64,000 nt of DNA from an uncultured Flavihumibacter sp. (GTDB lineage Bacteria; Bacteroidota; Bacteroidia; Chitinophagales; Chitinophagaceae): contig CABHOY010000042.1 in assembly GCA_902168105.1 (NCBI GenBank), positions 1 through 64,000 of the forward strand, in the 5' to 3' direction. The position numbers and the translations under genes were made by a program. Under the pieces are notes generated by a model that saw nothing but the letters and a program-made list of their open reading frames with translations, was not told where the DNA came from and ran no database searches. This document shows positions 27,113 to 36,428 of the stretch, in pieces (the stretch's first letter is position 1; every line of letters starts with the position of its first letter).

Positions 27113-27463
27113 TCAGTTTACCGTGGTGACAAGTGTCAGTATCAATGTTGCTCCATAAGTCCTGATGGAATAGGTATCTCCTGATCCATCAGTTGCTGTG
27201 GCTATAACGTATAGCGGGGGTATGGAAGTGGTAGTTTTAAAAACGATGGCAGGTAATCCGGCTGTTGAGAAGAACAACGTTGCACCTGTTGATGTATAGA
27301 GGTTTCCGTATACGGCAAATGTTTTGCCGCGTGCGAAAGTAGTTAGGACATCAGTCGGCTGCCAAATAGGATTACCATTAAATCTGGCTGCCTTAAATGC
27401 CAGTGTACCGCCTGCAAGGGAAAGCAAGGCGATGATGGAAAGGACAATGCGTGCTTTCTTCAT
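27113..27463 (-). CDS. Small exported protein, paralogue B
   Basis: A 116-residue tandem paralogue of the protein at 26686-27036, 76 bases upstream of it on the same strand. The N-terminal 'MKKARIVLSIIALLSLAGGTLA' (in role) is a hydrophobic signal or anchor, and 'LAFKAARFNG' marks its end. The mature part has the same strand order as paralogue A. No cysteines or known catalytic motif. Probably periplasmic or surface-exposed; function unknown. Confidence 0.68.
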   Translation of the reverse strand: MKKARIVLSIIALLSLAGGTLAFKAARFNGNPIWQPTDVLTTFARGKTFAVYGNLYTSTGATLFFSTAGLPAIVFKTTTSIPPLYVIATATDGSGDTYSIRTYGATLILTLVTTVN

Positions 27464-27936
27464 AACTTGTGCGCCTTTATACGAAAAGACTAACTTTAAA
27501 TATTATGATGCTGCCTACTCGGTTCGATGGTTTTCGGCGTCCCCATTAATGACCGGCATGTTGCAATCAATACCGGCTCAATGCTGATCAGCAGTAAGCT
27601 TTTTCTGGATCGTTCCTATTTAGTGTTATTTATCCTGTTGTTTCAGAAGGTATTATTATTGCAAATAAGTATAGTGATTTATCTTAACAACAATGGGTCA
27701 ATGCGCTGCAATGTACTGATAGTATTCTATTCCCCTCGGTTCGCAAAATGGAGGGTTAAGATAATTCCTCGTATACCGGGTTACAAATGATCGTCCTAAA
27801 CAAAGTTAGTTTGTAATACAAAGCTATATTTGATAAATAACATGTCAGACTTTGGAGATACCGGATCTAACATATAAGATCGATACTCTTTCTATAGTAG
27901 ACAACTTCGCGAAGTTTTTGGGATGATTAAATTATG
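27464..27936. other. Intergenic region without supported gene
   Basis: About 470 bases between two minus-strand genes. An 87-codon plus-strand frame (27527-27790) lacks a domain, promoter or ribosome-binding site. AT-rich sequence near 27640-27700 and 27820-27850 may hold promoters. Confidence 0.45.
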
Positions 27937-28794
27937 TTAACGCTCATAATACTCCCACAGATATTTTGAGATCTTCCTGATAAGGTTCTCTGCTTCATTC
28001 TCGTCTGTCCAGCGTTGATCTTTATTATTCTTAGTGCCTACGTAGAAAACATAATCGCCATGTGGTGCATTTACCAGCAATACCTCCGACCTCGATGCAT
28101 CGACAGAGCCTGTTTTATGTGCTGCCTGTACAAAAGGAGGGATCTGGGAGAGGCCTGTTTCATCGTAATAACCATGTGTCATGAGACGGTACATCCGCTC
28201 AGAAGCGGCCTTACTGATGATCTCTCCTTTGCGGATCTTTGCTACCAGGTCTGCCATCTCATGTGGAGTGGTCATTCCCCAGCCATAGATGTTCCGTATT
28301 TCAGCACGTCCGGGTGTACGTGAATTGACGCGGGTTACGGAAAAACCATATTGTTCCATCAGTTCATTGATACGCTGTCCGCCGCCGGCTAAAGCCTGGT
28401 TCCATAAGGAAGAGGTGTTGTCGCTATATGACATCATCAATGCCACTAGCACACTCAGTTCTGTTTCCGTACTGTCTTTGAAGAACTGCATGATGCCGGA
28501 CCCTCCGTATTTAATTGAATCCCTGTAAATGAGGGGCTGATGATATTTCAGTTCGCCTTTCTCTATCTTATCGAATATGCCTACCAGGATAGGGACTTTC
28601 ACGATGCTTGCCGTAGGGAAGATCGTGTCTTCGTTAATACCTGCGTAGCGCCCTGTTTTGAGATTTTTGACATAGATGCCTATGTCGCCGTTGAAGCCCT
28701 TAATGAGTTCACGCAGACCTTTTTCAAGTTTGCGATCGTGCTGAGAAAATGCCAATGTGGGAAGAAGCAGCAGTAAAATGAGGAACCGGTACAT
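27937..28794 (-). CDS. Class A beta-lactamase-like serine hydrolase
   Basis: A 285-residue exported serine hydrolase (signal 1-17, ending LAFSQ). The three penicillin-recognition motifs are present: SIVK (Ser63, Lys66), SDN (Ser124-Asn126) and KTG (Lys227-Gly229). The class A omega loop is atypical: from the only candidate general base, Glu165 in 'GRAEIRN', to the conserved 'TTP' is 10 residues, against 14 in TEM-type enzymes. It is therefore a penicillin-binding-fold hydrolase that may be a slow beta-lactamase or act on peptidoglycan or an ester. It is transcribed divergently from the GH2 gene. Confidence 0.85.
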   Translation of the reverse strand: MYRFLILLLLLPTLAFSQHDRKLEKGLRELIKGFNGDIGIYVKNLKTGRYAGINEDTIFPTASIVKVPILVGIFDKIEKGELKYHQPLIYRDSIKYGGSGIMQFFKDSTETELSVLVALMMSYSDNTSSLWNQALAGGGQRINELMEQYGFSVTRVNSRTPGRAEIRNIYGWGMTTPHEMADLVAKIRKGEIISKAASERMYRLMTHGYYDETGLSQIPPFVQAAHKTGSVDASRSEVLLVNAPHGDYVFYVGTKNNKDQRWTDENEAENLIRKISKYLWEYYER

Positions 28795-28923
28795 GATCTA
28801 TATCGATGTTTGCCCTAAGATATAAAACAGTACCGGTAAATTCCCAGGAAGAACCGCTATATATTTAAAAAACATTTGAGTAAATTCAAGCTTCTAACAC
28901 TTGAAATCTTACAATCGAATTAC

Positions 28924-30768
28924 ATGAAGAAAGTATTATCCTGTTTTGTTGTATCTCTTGGCATTGCAGCTACTGCAAGCGCCCAGGGAACGCAGTGGCA
29001 TCTTATCAAGGACAAAATTGTAACCCAATGGGCTGAGAAGGTTGACCCGAAAGCCCCACTGCCTGAATATCCACGTCCTTTGCTGGTCAGAAGTAATAAC
29101 TGGATAAATTTAAATGGTCTCTGGAGTTATGCTATTACGCCAAAAGCGCAGACTGAGCCTTCCACTTATGAAGGAAACATCCTGGTGCCTTTTGCCGTGG
29201 AGTCGGCCATATCAGGTGTTGGCCGCACCGTTGGGAAAGATAGTTTGCTGTGGTACAAGAATACCATCAGTATACCATCTACCATGAAGAATAAAGAGAT
29301 CTTACTGCACTTTGGTGCTGTTGACTGGCAGACTGAAGTTTTCGTGAACGGAAAAAGTGCTGGTAAACATGAAGGTGGATATGATCCGTTTTCAATTAAT
29401 ATAACATCATTCCTGAAGAAAGGAGCGAAACAGGATATAACTGTACGTGTATGGGACCCAACAGATGAAGGTCCGCAGCCGGCAGGTAAGCAGGTTGTGA
29501 ACCCTGAAGGCATCTGGTATACACCGGTGACTGGTATATGGCAGACAGTATGGTTAGAGGCTGTTCCTAAAACATATATCAACTATACCAAACAAACGCC
29601 TGATATTGACAAACACACTATCTCAGTTGCTGCATCAATAGAGAACCCGCAGGCAGGTGATATGCTGAAGATCGATGTGATGGAAGGACCTACTGTTGTT
29701 GCACAGAAGGAAATTGCTGCGAGTGAAACTGCGGTGATCGCACTTGACAATGAGAAATTGTGGTCTCCGTCAACACCTTTCCTGTATGACCTGAAAGTTA
29801 CGCTGGTGCGCAATAACAAGCCGGTAGACGAGATCAAGAGTTATTTCGCTATGCGTAAAATATCAATGGGTGCGGACGCGAAAGGTATACAGCGTATGCT
29901 GCTGAATAATAAATTCCTTTTCCAATATGGTCCGCTGGACCAGGGTTGGTGGCCTGACGGATTGTATACACCGCCTACATATGAAGCGATGATCTATGAC
30001 GTTGATCAGCTGAAGAAGATGGGCTTTAATATGATCCGTAAACACATCAAGGTTGAACCGGCTACTTATTATGCTTATTGTGATAAGGCGGGTATGTTGT
30101 TGTGGCAGGATATGCCTAGTGGCGACAGGGGTAACGGATGGGAAAATCGTCCGGGAATACTAGACCACGCTACGGATAAGAACCGTACACCGGAATCGGA
30201 AGGTTATTACAGGAAAGAGTGGAATGCGATCATAGACGCGTTGTATAACTATCCGAGCATCGTGGTTTGGATACCATTCAACGAGGCCTGGGGACAGTTT
30301 AAAACAGAAGAGATCACCGAATGGACAATGAAGAAAGACCCTTCCCGTTTGGTGAACAGTGCAAGTGGTGGTAATTTCTATCAAACAGGACATATCATCG
30401 ACCTGCATAACTATCCTCATCCTGCTATGCCACGTCCGGACCTGTTCGGTCAGAAGCAGATCCTGGTACTGGGCGAATTCGGTGGGCTGGGATTACCGCT
30501 GGAAGGGCATACCTGGCAGAAGAACAAGAACTGGGGTTATCAGTCATTCAAGACATCAGAGGATATGTTTAAGCGCTACCAGACATTCACAGAGAGAATT
30601 GCGCAGTTAATTCCTTTAGGCTTGTCGGCCGCTGTTTATACACAGACTACGGACGTTGAAGGAGAGGTGAATGGCTTTATGACATATGATCGTCAGGTAG
30701 ATAAAATGCCTGTTGATAAACTGCATGAAGCAAACGTAAAATTGTATGATCCTACTTTAGTGAAATAA
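28924..30768 (+). CDS. Exported glycoside hydrolase family 2 enzyme
   Basis: A 614-residue GH2 enzyme (beta-galactosidase, beta-glucuronidase or beta-mannosidase type). A signal peptide (1-20, ending ATASAQ) is followed by an N-terminal sugar-binding sandwich ('LNGLWSYAI', 'LLWYKNTISIP'), an immunoglobulin-like middle domain and a TIM barrel. The acid/base is Glu454 in 'WIPFNEAWGQF' and the nucleophile Glu518 in 'LVLGEFGG'. The ATG at 28924 starts the signal peptide; a longer frame to 28876 is not supported. The sialate O-acetylesterase gene follows after 11 bases, so they form a two-gene glycan-degradation operon. The linkage cut is not determined. Confidence 0.9.
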   Translation: MKKVLSCFVVSLGIAATASAQGTQWHLIKDKIVTQWAEKVDPKAPLPEYPRPLLVRSNNWINLNGLWSYAITPKAQTEPSTYEGNILVPFAVESAISGVGRTVGKDSLLWYKNTISIPSTMKNKEILLHFGAVDWQTEVFVNGKSAGKHEGGYDPFSINITSFLKKGAKQDITVRVWDPTDEGPQPAGKQVVNPEGIWYTPVTGIWQTVWLEAVPKTYINYTKQTPDIDKHTISVAASIENPQAGDMLKIDVMEGPTVVAQKEIAASETAVIALDNEKLWSPSTPFLYDLKVTLVRNNKPVDEIKSYFAMRKISMGADAKGIQRMLLNNKFLFQYGPLDQGWWPDGLYTPPTYEAMIYDVDQLKKMGFNMIRKHIKVEPATYYAYCDKAGMLLWQDMPSGDRGNGWENRPGILDHATDKNRTPESEGYYRKEWNAIIDALYNYPSIVVWIPFNEAWGQFKTEEITEWTMKKDPSRLVNSASGGNFYQTGHIIDLHNYPHPAMPRPDLFGQKQILVLGEFGGLGLPLEGHTWQKNKNWGYQSFKTSEDMFKRYQTFTERIAQLIPLGLSAAVYTQTTDVEGEVNGFMTYDRQVDKMPVDKLHEANVKLYDPTLVK

Positions 30769-30779
30769 ACGTACGCGTT

Positions 30780-32189
30780 ATGAAGCCCGTTATGAAGAAA
30801 TATCTTGTTACTGCTTTTTCTATGTTCGCAATAAGCGCGACCGGAAATGCTACCGTACGTCCGAGTAGTCTTTTCTCGCATCATATGATCTTACAGAAAG
30901 GCGTGGCCATACCGGTTTGGGGCCGTGCTGATGAAGGGGAGAAGGTGGTTGTCAGTTTTAACGGGCAGGTGGTTTCTACGGTGGCGAAGAATGGCAAGTG
31001 GATGGTGAAGCTGGCGCCAATGCCGTACATCACTACTCCGAAGGAAATGACCATTACAGGACAGAATACGATATCCATCAAGGATATTCTTGTTGGTGAA
31101 GTTTGGTTATGCAGTGGCCAGTCCAATATGGAAAGGCAGCTGGGACCGAGGCCTCCGCAGCAACCTATTACTGATTGGGAGAAGGAGCGCGATGCTGCTA
31201 ATTATCCGATGATCAGGGAATATTATGTGCCTTTAAAATATTCGGCAGAGAAAGTAGAAGATGTACAGCAAAGGTGGACGGTTTGTTCTCCACAGACGGT
31301 ATCTGATTTCTCGGCTGTAGGATATTTTTTTGCAAGGGAGCTGTATAAACGTTTGAATATTCCGGTAGGTATTATCTTTTCCGCTTTCGGCGGTACGCCG
31401 GCAGAGGACTGGACAAGCAGAGCTGCATTGGAAGGTAATCCGGAGCTGAAAGAGCTGGTGAAGAATTATGATAAGCCTGTAGAGGGTTATAAGCCAGCCG
31501 GAAAGCTAATGAGCGGGCTTTATAACGGTATGATCGCTCCGCTGATCCCTTATGCAATTAAAGGAGTGGCCTGGTATCAGGGTGAGGCGAACAGAGACAG
31601 GCCAAAGGAATACCAGGTGATCCTTCCGAATATGATCCGGAACTGGCGTACTGACTTTGGTCAGGGAGATTTTCCTTTCCTTATTGTGCAGATCGCACCA
31701 TATAAGGATATGACACCAGAGATCAGGGAGGCACAGCTGAAGGTATCGGAGCAGGTGAAGAATACGGCGCTGATCGTAACAACAGATTGCGGGGATGCGA
31801 ATGATATTCATCCTACCCATAAACAACCTGTTGGCGAGCGATTAGGTATTGCTGCCTGTGGATTGGCTTATCATCAGAAGATAGAGTATTCAGGGCCTTT
31901 GTTTGCGTCCCAGAAGATCAACGGGAATGGTGTAGTGCTGAACTTTAGTCATACGGGAAAAGGGCTTCACGCAAAAGACAACGGAACGCTGTCCGGGTTC
32001 ACGATAGCTGGTGCGGATAAGAAGTTTGTGCCTGCTACTGCGGAGATCAGGGGGAACCAGGTAATTGTGCACAGTACATCGGTATCTCAGCCTGTAGCTG
32101 TACGTTATGGCTGGGCGAATGTACCGGAGTGCAATCTGTATAATTCGGCCGGTTTGCCTGCATCGCCGTTCAGGACGGATGTAGAGTAG
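30780..32189 (+). CDS. Sialate O-acetylesterase-like SGNH esterase
   Basis: A 469-residue exported esterase (hydrophobic signal about 5-25, possibly starting at Met5, base 30792). The SASA-type motifs are 'LCSGQSNMERQL' with the nucleophilic Ser, 'GVAWYQGEANRDR', and 'TTDCGDANDIHPTHKQPVGERL' (in role) with the D-x-x-H pair. Family members remove acetyl groups from sialic acid or from plant xylan or pectin. Next to a GH2 enzyme and without sialidase genes, a plant-glycan or general deacetylase role is as likely as sialate. Second gene of the GH2 operon. Confidence 0.88.
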   Translation: MKPVMKKYLVTAFSMFAISATGNATVRPSSLFSHHMILQKGVAIPVWGRADEGEKVVVSFNGQVVSTVAKNGKWMVKLAPMPYITTPKEMTITGQNTISIKDILVGEVWLCSGQSNMERQLGPRPPQQPITDWEKERDAANYPMIREYYVPLKYSAEKVEDVQQRWTVCSPQTVSDFSAVGYFFARELYKRLNIPVGIIFSAFGGTPAEDWTSRAALEGNPELKELVKNYDKPVEGYKPAGKLMSGLYNGMIAPLIPYAIKGVAWYQGEANRDRPKEYQVILPNMIRNWRTDFGQGDFPFLIVQIAPYKDMTPEIREAQLKVSEQVKNTALIVTTDCGDANDIHPTHKQPVGERLGIAACGLAYHQKIEYSGPLFASQKINGNGVVLNFSHTGKGLHAKDNGTLSGFTIAGADKKFVPATAEIRGNQVIVHSTSVSQPVAVRYGWANVPECNLYNSAGLPASPFRTDVE

Positions 32190-32227
32190 TATTGTATAAA
32201 GGAGCCGGCTAAAAGGTCCGTTTCAAT

Positions 32228-32277
32228 GAATAAAAAAAGGTATGGTCTGCTCAAGCGGACCATACCTTTTTTTATTC
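32228..32277. terminator. Perfect bidirectional terminator
   Basis: Two 20-base arms (32228-32247 and 32258-32277) are exact reverse complements. The GC core is GGTATGGTC/GACCATACC, flanked by seven A and seven T. It separates the converging esterase and lytic-operon genes and should stop transcription both ways. Confidence 0.9.
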
Positions 32278-32307
32278 ATCCATATCCGTTTGGTGCTGTA
32301 ATCCTGT

Positions 32308-34806
32308 TTACAAGGCCTGTATATGCAGATGATCCAGAGCATCGGCGAAAAGATACCTGATATTAGCTCCTCTTGCCTGTGCATTGTTAATTGCCGTACG
32401 CAGGGTATTCCTGGATGTTTCGTTGGTGATATGTCCCAGGTCGCCGTTTGTACTGCCGGTAGGAGAGTGTTCATTCCAACGGTTAGGCAGGAAGAAGTTG
32501 CCGGTGGTGTTCAGGTCCTGATATGCTGGCAACAGTGTAGGCGGCTGCGTATTGGCGTATACGGTAATATGCCTGTTGTAGGTTTTAAAGTCATGGTCTG
32601 CGCCTGCACCATCCACATAAGGCGGTCTAGGCAAGCCCAGTGCATAACTGCCTGGCGCGAGGTTGTTAATAGCTGCTACTACGGCATCGAGGCATTGCTG
32701 CTGATTACGGACATCAATCCGTTTACCATCAATATGTGTGAGGTCAACAGCGGTGCCGTTGGAATGATGGGTGGACGCCGGGCGGATATAACTGAGAATG
32801 CCGAATGCCGGATTAGCGCTGCTATTGTGGTCAAGAGAGAAATAGAGCATCTGTGAAATACTTTGCAGCAGGCTCAGTGACGGGGTAAAGGTGTTATTGT
32901 TTAATGTATAGGTGCCATTTGCTTTCATGTGTTCCAATTGCTGCCGGATATTAGCCGGAATAATTACCCTGCCGGGATTGGACAGGATCTGTTCTGCTAC
33001 ATCCTGTACGGTAAGTCCTTTGGCGGTGGCGAAGCCATTGAAGCTTTGTGCACCTGAAGGCGCGGGAGCAGCGGCTGCATCAAAACGCAGCAGGTTATTA
33101 TGTTCTATGATGGAGACAAGCACATTTGCGTAGTTTGGATCTGTGGCGTAACCTGCACGTGCTACCTCGCGGGCAAACTGACGTCCGTCATTGGTATGAT
33201 TAAAGGCCTCGCGGTATCTGCTATTGCTAACAAGGAAATTGCCATGGTCATTGAAACTTTCCACTGCATTGGCGTAAGCCCTGAAATTATCTTTTACTCT
33301 CCAGCGATAGCGTGTATTGCCGCTACTATCTGTAAACTGTTCAATGGATATGACCTCCGGATAGTGGTGCCGGTTACGATCATTGTCGCTATGGACCTCG
33401 GTAGTGGTCAGGAGTTGTTTTTCTCCGGTCCAGGAAGAGCCGGCTTTGATACCGAAGAAATTAAACCGTGGAGCATGTTTGCCCCAGCCGGATTCCAGTG
33501 CGGCCTGTGCCAGTGTTACAGAAGCCGGTACACGGGTTTGCCGCATGCTGTCTGTTGCATTCTGTGCGTATTGCTGTATGAAATCTTCCTGTACGGTAAA
33601 ATCATTGGAAAACATTGCACGGTCGTTTGCGGAGAATGACTGTGCATTGCTGGCGTTACCGTTCCACATTTCTATCTCTGCATTGCGGCGGTTGACAAGT
33701 CCCTGGGAGGTTACCAGTACGCCGTTCTGTCTGATCTTCACCCATTTTCTCATTTCATTGGGCACTGCACTATAGTTCCCTTCATTGAGCACCCTGCGTA
33801 AGGTGGACTGACTGAAGTTGGCAGACCCGATGTTATACACAAAGCTCACCAGTGCATCGAACTGGTTCTGGTTCAGGGTTACGGAGATCTGTTGGTTGAT
33901 CGTGTTCTGGAAACTGCTTACTCTTTCCATCAGGAGTTCTGTGGCCCGCTGGTCTGTGATACCATTTGCGTAGGGTTGTTCAGAGGCTGCGCCGTTGCAG
34001 TTCCCCTTATGTATGAGGGTGCCGTAACCGATCGTACAATGACCTGCCTGGTCATTGTATTTCTTTTCCCGGAAACCTTCCAGTCTTTTAATAAGATCGA
34101 CGCCACTGGTGGATATGGTGGAGAATGAAGTTGCTGTATTAAAGGCTGAGAAGGAATGGGCGGCGGATACGCCGGCAGGCCAGTGTACGATCTGGATCCT
34201 GCCATCCCAGTCGTCGCTGACGCGTACTTCTCTTTCGAATTTTACGAGGAAGTCGGCAAATTTCTCGGGATAGGTAGTGCCTGTACCGGGATCTATGATT
34301 GTGAGGGTAGTACCTTCCGGGGTACCATCGCCTTTGATGGCGGTCATGATGCGTGCGTGTATGCCGAATTTGGCGTCAGAACCTTCTGCGGTAGTGATCC
34401 AGATAGGGCCATAATCACGGAGGAGTTGTTCCCAGCTTGCAATGGTTAAACTCTGAGGATATTTAAATACGAAACCCGCTGCATTCAGGAAGGGTATCTT
34501 TTCCGTAGCCAACAGCCATTGATTGGCTTTGTACTTTGCGAGATAGGTAGCCCCGATCGCGCCTATTACAGTCTCAATAGCGGCAGAACGGTTGTCACGC
34601 CAGGAAATCATCATTGTCGCCACTGTAGCCCAGCAAACGAGCCCGGAAGGCTGTTTAAGGACATCCACTTTACCGGGGATCTGATAATCTACGGCATCGA
34701 ATGAATTAGCAAATCTTTCCACAATAGAAGCCGATCTTGCATAAGCGTTTGATCTGCGTCTTCCGGCGCCAAGCGTCTTGTTTACTTCAAAGAAACGATT
34801 TTCCAT
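32308..34806 (-). CDS. Four-domain peptidase/muramidase/glucosaminidase protein
   Basis: An 832-residue protein without signal peptide, combining four hydrolase domains. (1) Papain-like cysteine protease (about 40-210): Cys58 in 'GLVCWA', His150 in 'FGIHARIM', Asp172 in 'IIDPGTG'. (2) T4-lysozyme-type GH24 muramidase (about 233-385): Glu243, Asp252 and Thr258 have exactly the 9 and 15 residue spacing of T4 Glu11, Asp20 and Thr26, around 'TIGYG'. (3) GH73 glucosaminidase (about 405-575): Glu438 in 'AALESGWG'. (4) C-terminal LAS-type metallopeptidase (about 660-832): His681-x6-Asp688 and Asp825/His826-x-His828. Together they could cut both glycan bonds and peptide bridges of peptidoglycan. It is the last gene of the operon. 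Confidence 0.85.
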   Translation of the reverse strand: MENRFFEVNKTLGAGRRRSNAYARSASIVERFANSFDAVDYQIPGKVDVLKQPSGLVCWATVATMMISWRDNRSAAIETVIGAIGATYLAKYKANQWLLATEKIPFLNAAGFVFKYPQSLTIASWEQLLRDYGPIWITTAEGSDAKFGIHARIMTAIKGDGTPEGTTLTIIDPGTGTTYPEKFADFLVKFEREVRVSDDWDGRIQIVHWPAGVSAAHSFSAFNTATSFSTISTSGVDLIKRLEGFREKKYNDQAGHCTIGYGTLIHKGNCNGAASEQPYANGITDQRATELLMERVSSFQNTINQQISVTLNQNQFDALVSFVYNIGSANFSQSTLRRVLNEGNYSAVPNEMRKWVKIRQNGVLVTSQGLVNRRNAEIEMWNGNASNAQSFSANDRAMFSNDFTVQEDFIQQYAQNATDSMRQTRVPASVTLAQAALESGWGKHAPRFNFFGIKAGSSWTGEKQLLTTTEVHSDNDRNRHHYPEVISIEQFTDSSGNTRYRWRVKDNFRAYANAVESFNDHGNFLVSNSRYREAFNHTNDGRQFAREVARAGYATDPNYANVLVSIIEHNNLLRFDAAAAPAPSGAQSFNGFATAKGLTVQDVAEQILSNPGRVIIPANIRQQLEHMKANGTYTLNNNTFTPSLSLLQSISQMLYFSLDHNSSANPAFGILSYIRPASTHHSNGTAVDLTHIDGKRIDVRNQQQCLDAVVAAINNLAPGSYALGLPRPPYVDGAGADHDFKTYNRHITVYANTQPPTLLPAYQDLNTTGNFFLPNRWNEHSPTGSTNGDLGHITNETSRNTLRTAINNAQARGANIRYLFADALDHLHIQAL

Positions 34807-34835
34807 TTTAGAACGGATTGAGTATTGTGAAAGAA

Positions 34836-36416
34836 TTACAGTGTTTTGCCCAGTTCAAAATGCATCCCGTCTTTTTTGCCTTTGAAATGTCCTCCCCAAA
34901 AGAAGCCCTGTTGATTGGCGATGGCCACCAGTTCTCTCACACATCCTGTTTTTCCCATCAGGGCGGGTTCCTGTCCGAATCCATTTGTGCCTGCATTGAT
35001 GTCAAAAGCGGTGCCCCAGGCATGATTACTGAGTGGTCTTGGGGACCTGCTCTGCGTACCGCGGATATATCTGGCGGCATAACCTCCTTCAAAGGTGAGG
35101 ACCCTGTCGAGCAGTCCGGCGGCTTCCCATGCGGCCCAAAGGGCTTTTAGTCTCTCTTCTCCTGCTTTATGGAAATTGATGATACCATTCTGGATGAGTT
35201 GTTTGCCGGACTTTTTACCGTTCAGTTGAGGAATGCTCACGCGTATGATGTTGTCGGCAGCCCAATTATTTGTTACCCGGATGCCGTCTCCGCCGAAAGT
35301 GGAAGGATCTGCTTCGTAAGTGAATGAGCCAAATTCTGCGGCGCGTTCACTGGTAGTCAGCGGACGGATACTGGTGGGTCTTGGCGGCCAGTCGGGGCCA
35401 TTGGTACCCGGAGGGCTCATCTGCAAACTGGGAGATTGCTCCGGCGTAACGGTTGCTACGGGTTGCTGGCTGCGATATCTGTGGATATCGTCCAGGTCAT
35501 TCAGGAACTCTGAAGGGTCCAGCTCTTCCTCTTTTCTATTAGCGGGCGGTGGGACATTTTTCCTGGTAGGAGCTTGCGGAGGGGCAGCTTCCATCATTTT
35601 GTCGAAATCATTGAAACGGTTATTCAGTTCCTGTGAGTCCACCTGGATGGTACCCAGGTTATATGCATTGGCGAACTTCATGTTTTGCGCAATACGGTCA
35701 AATATTTCGTGCTCATTTTTGAAACCGGGGTCCTTACTTTTCTGTCCTGCCGGTTCCTCAACAGATTGTTGCCTGCCTACATCTTCACGGTTGACGGTTT
35801 TCTTTGCTGCAGGGTCATAGACCTTCTTGCCGGAGAGAATAGCCTGGAGATCATTTACGATCTCTTCTTCCTTTGACGAGAGAGAGCCACTGCTTTGCGC
35901 AGATGGGGCGGGGGAGTCAGCTCCCTGCATTTGTTTGATATCTTCCAGTAAGGATGCCGTATCGAGGTCCTCATCGGCATAACCGGGAACAAAGGTATCT
36001 GTTGACGGCGAGGGGGCCTGGTCCGGAAGGGCCTTTCCCATTGAGAAGGGGTCGAGTACGTTTGTAAGCAGGTCCTGGTTCTCACTTACCGGGGACGTAG
36101 CCGGCGGTGTAAATACAGGAACGTATGTATTCTCTTCTTCGGTAGATGATTGTAAAACGTATTCTTCAAAATGCGCTTCATCATTCACCACAGACGCCTG
36201 TACGACATATTCTTCGAAGATCTCTCCGTTACTATCTGCAGATGCAGCCACAACATATTCTTCAAACGGGGTATTATCATTGACGGTGAGCACTTCTCCA
36301 TTGTCAAAGCTTTGTGTCAGCGATCTCTGTTTCTTCTTTTTGGGACGGTGATGTCCACCGTAATAATCGCGGAGCAGATCGTCATAACAGGAGTAAGGGG
36401 TATGTTTCTTCTTCAT
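34836..36416 (-). CDS. M15 metallopeptidase with three N-terminal 16-residue repeats
   Basis: A 526-residue protein, no signal peptide. The basic start (KKKK about 26-29) is followed by three exact-period repeats: FEEYVVAAS (51-59), FEEYVVQAS (67-75) and FEEYVLQSS (83-91). A long acidic, Pro/Ser-rich and probably disordered middle runs to about residue 350. The C terminus is a VanY-like M15 D,D/L,D-peptidase: His465-x6-Asp472 in 'NHAWGTAFD', 'FFWGGHF' and 'DGMHFE' with His519. Zinc ligands are all present. Gaps are 29 bases to the downstream 832-residue gene and 12 to the upstream one. The repeats could be docking or targeting tags. Confidence 0.85.
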   Translation of the reverse strand: MKKKHTPYSCYDDLLRDYYGGHHRPKKKKQRSLTQSFDNGEVLTVNDNTPFEEYVVAASADSNGEIFEEYVVQASVVNDEAHFEEYVLQSSTEEENTYVPVFTPPATSPVSENQDLLTNVLDPFSMGKALPDQAPSPSTDTFVPGYADEDLDTASLLEDIKQMQGADSPAPSAQSSGSLSSKEEEIVNDLQAILSGKKVYDPAAKKTVNREDVGRQQSVEEPAGQKSKDPGFKNEHEIFDRIAQNMKFANAYNLGTIQVDSQELNNRFNDFDKMMEAAPPQAPTRKNVPPPANRKEEELDPSEFLNDLDDIHRYRSQQPVATVTPEQSPSLQMSPPGTNGPDWPPRPTSIRPLTTSERAAEFGSFTYEADPSTFGGDGIRVTNNWAADNIIRVSIPQLNGKKSGKQLIQNGIINFHKAGEERLKALWAAWEAAGLLDRVLTFEGGYAARYIRGTQSRSPRPLSNHAWGTAFDINAGTNGFGQEPALMGKTGCVRELVAIANQQGFFWGGHFKGKKDGMHFELGKTL

Positions 36417-36428
36417 ATGCCTGTACGT

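Noticed and set aside
27527..27790. 87-residue plus-strand gene
   Set aside because: Between two minus-strand genes, low-complexity hydrophobic translation and no start signal.
30780..32189. Sialic-acid utilisation locus
   Set aside because: No sialidase, NanA/NanE or sialic acid transporter is nearby; SASA-type esterases also act on plant glycans.
32323..36100. Several long plus-strand open frames opposite the lytic operon
   Set aside because: They are antisense shadows of well-supported genes with catalytic motifs; their translations are Cys-rich and unstructured.
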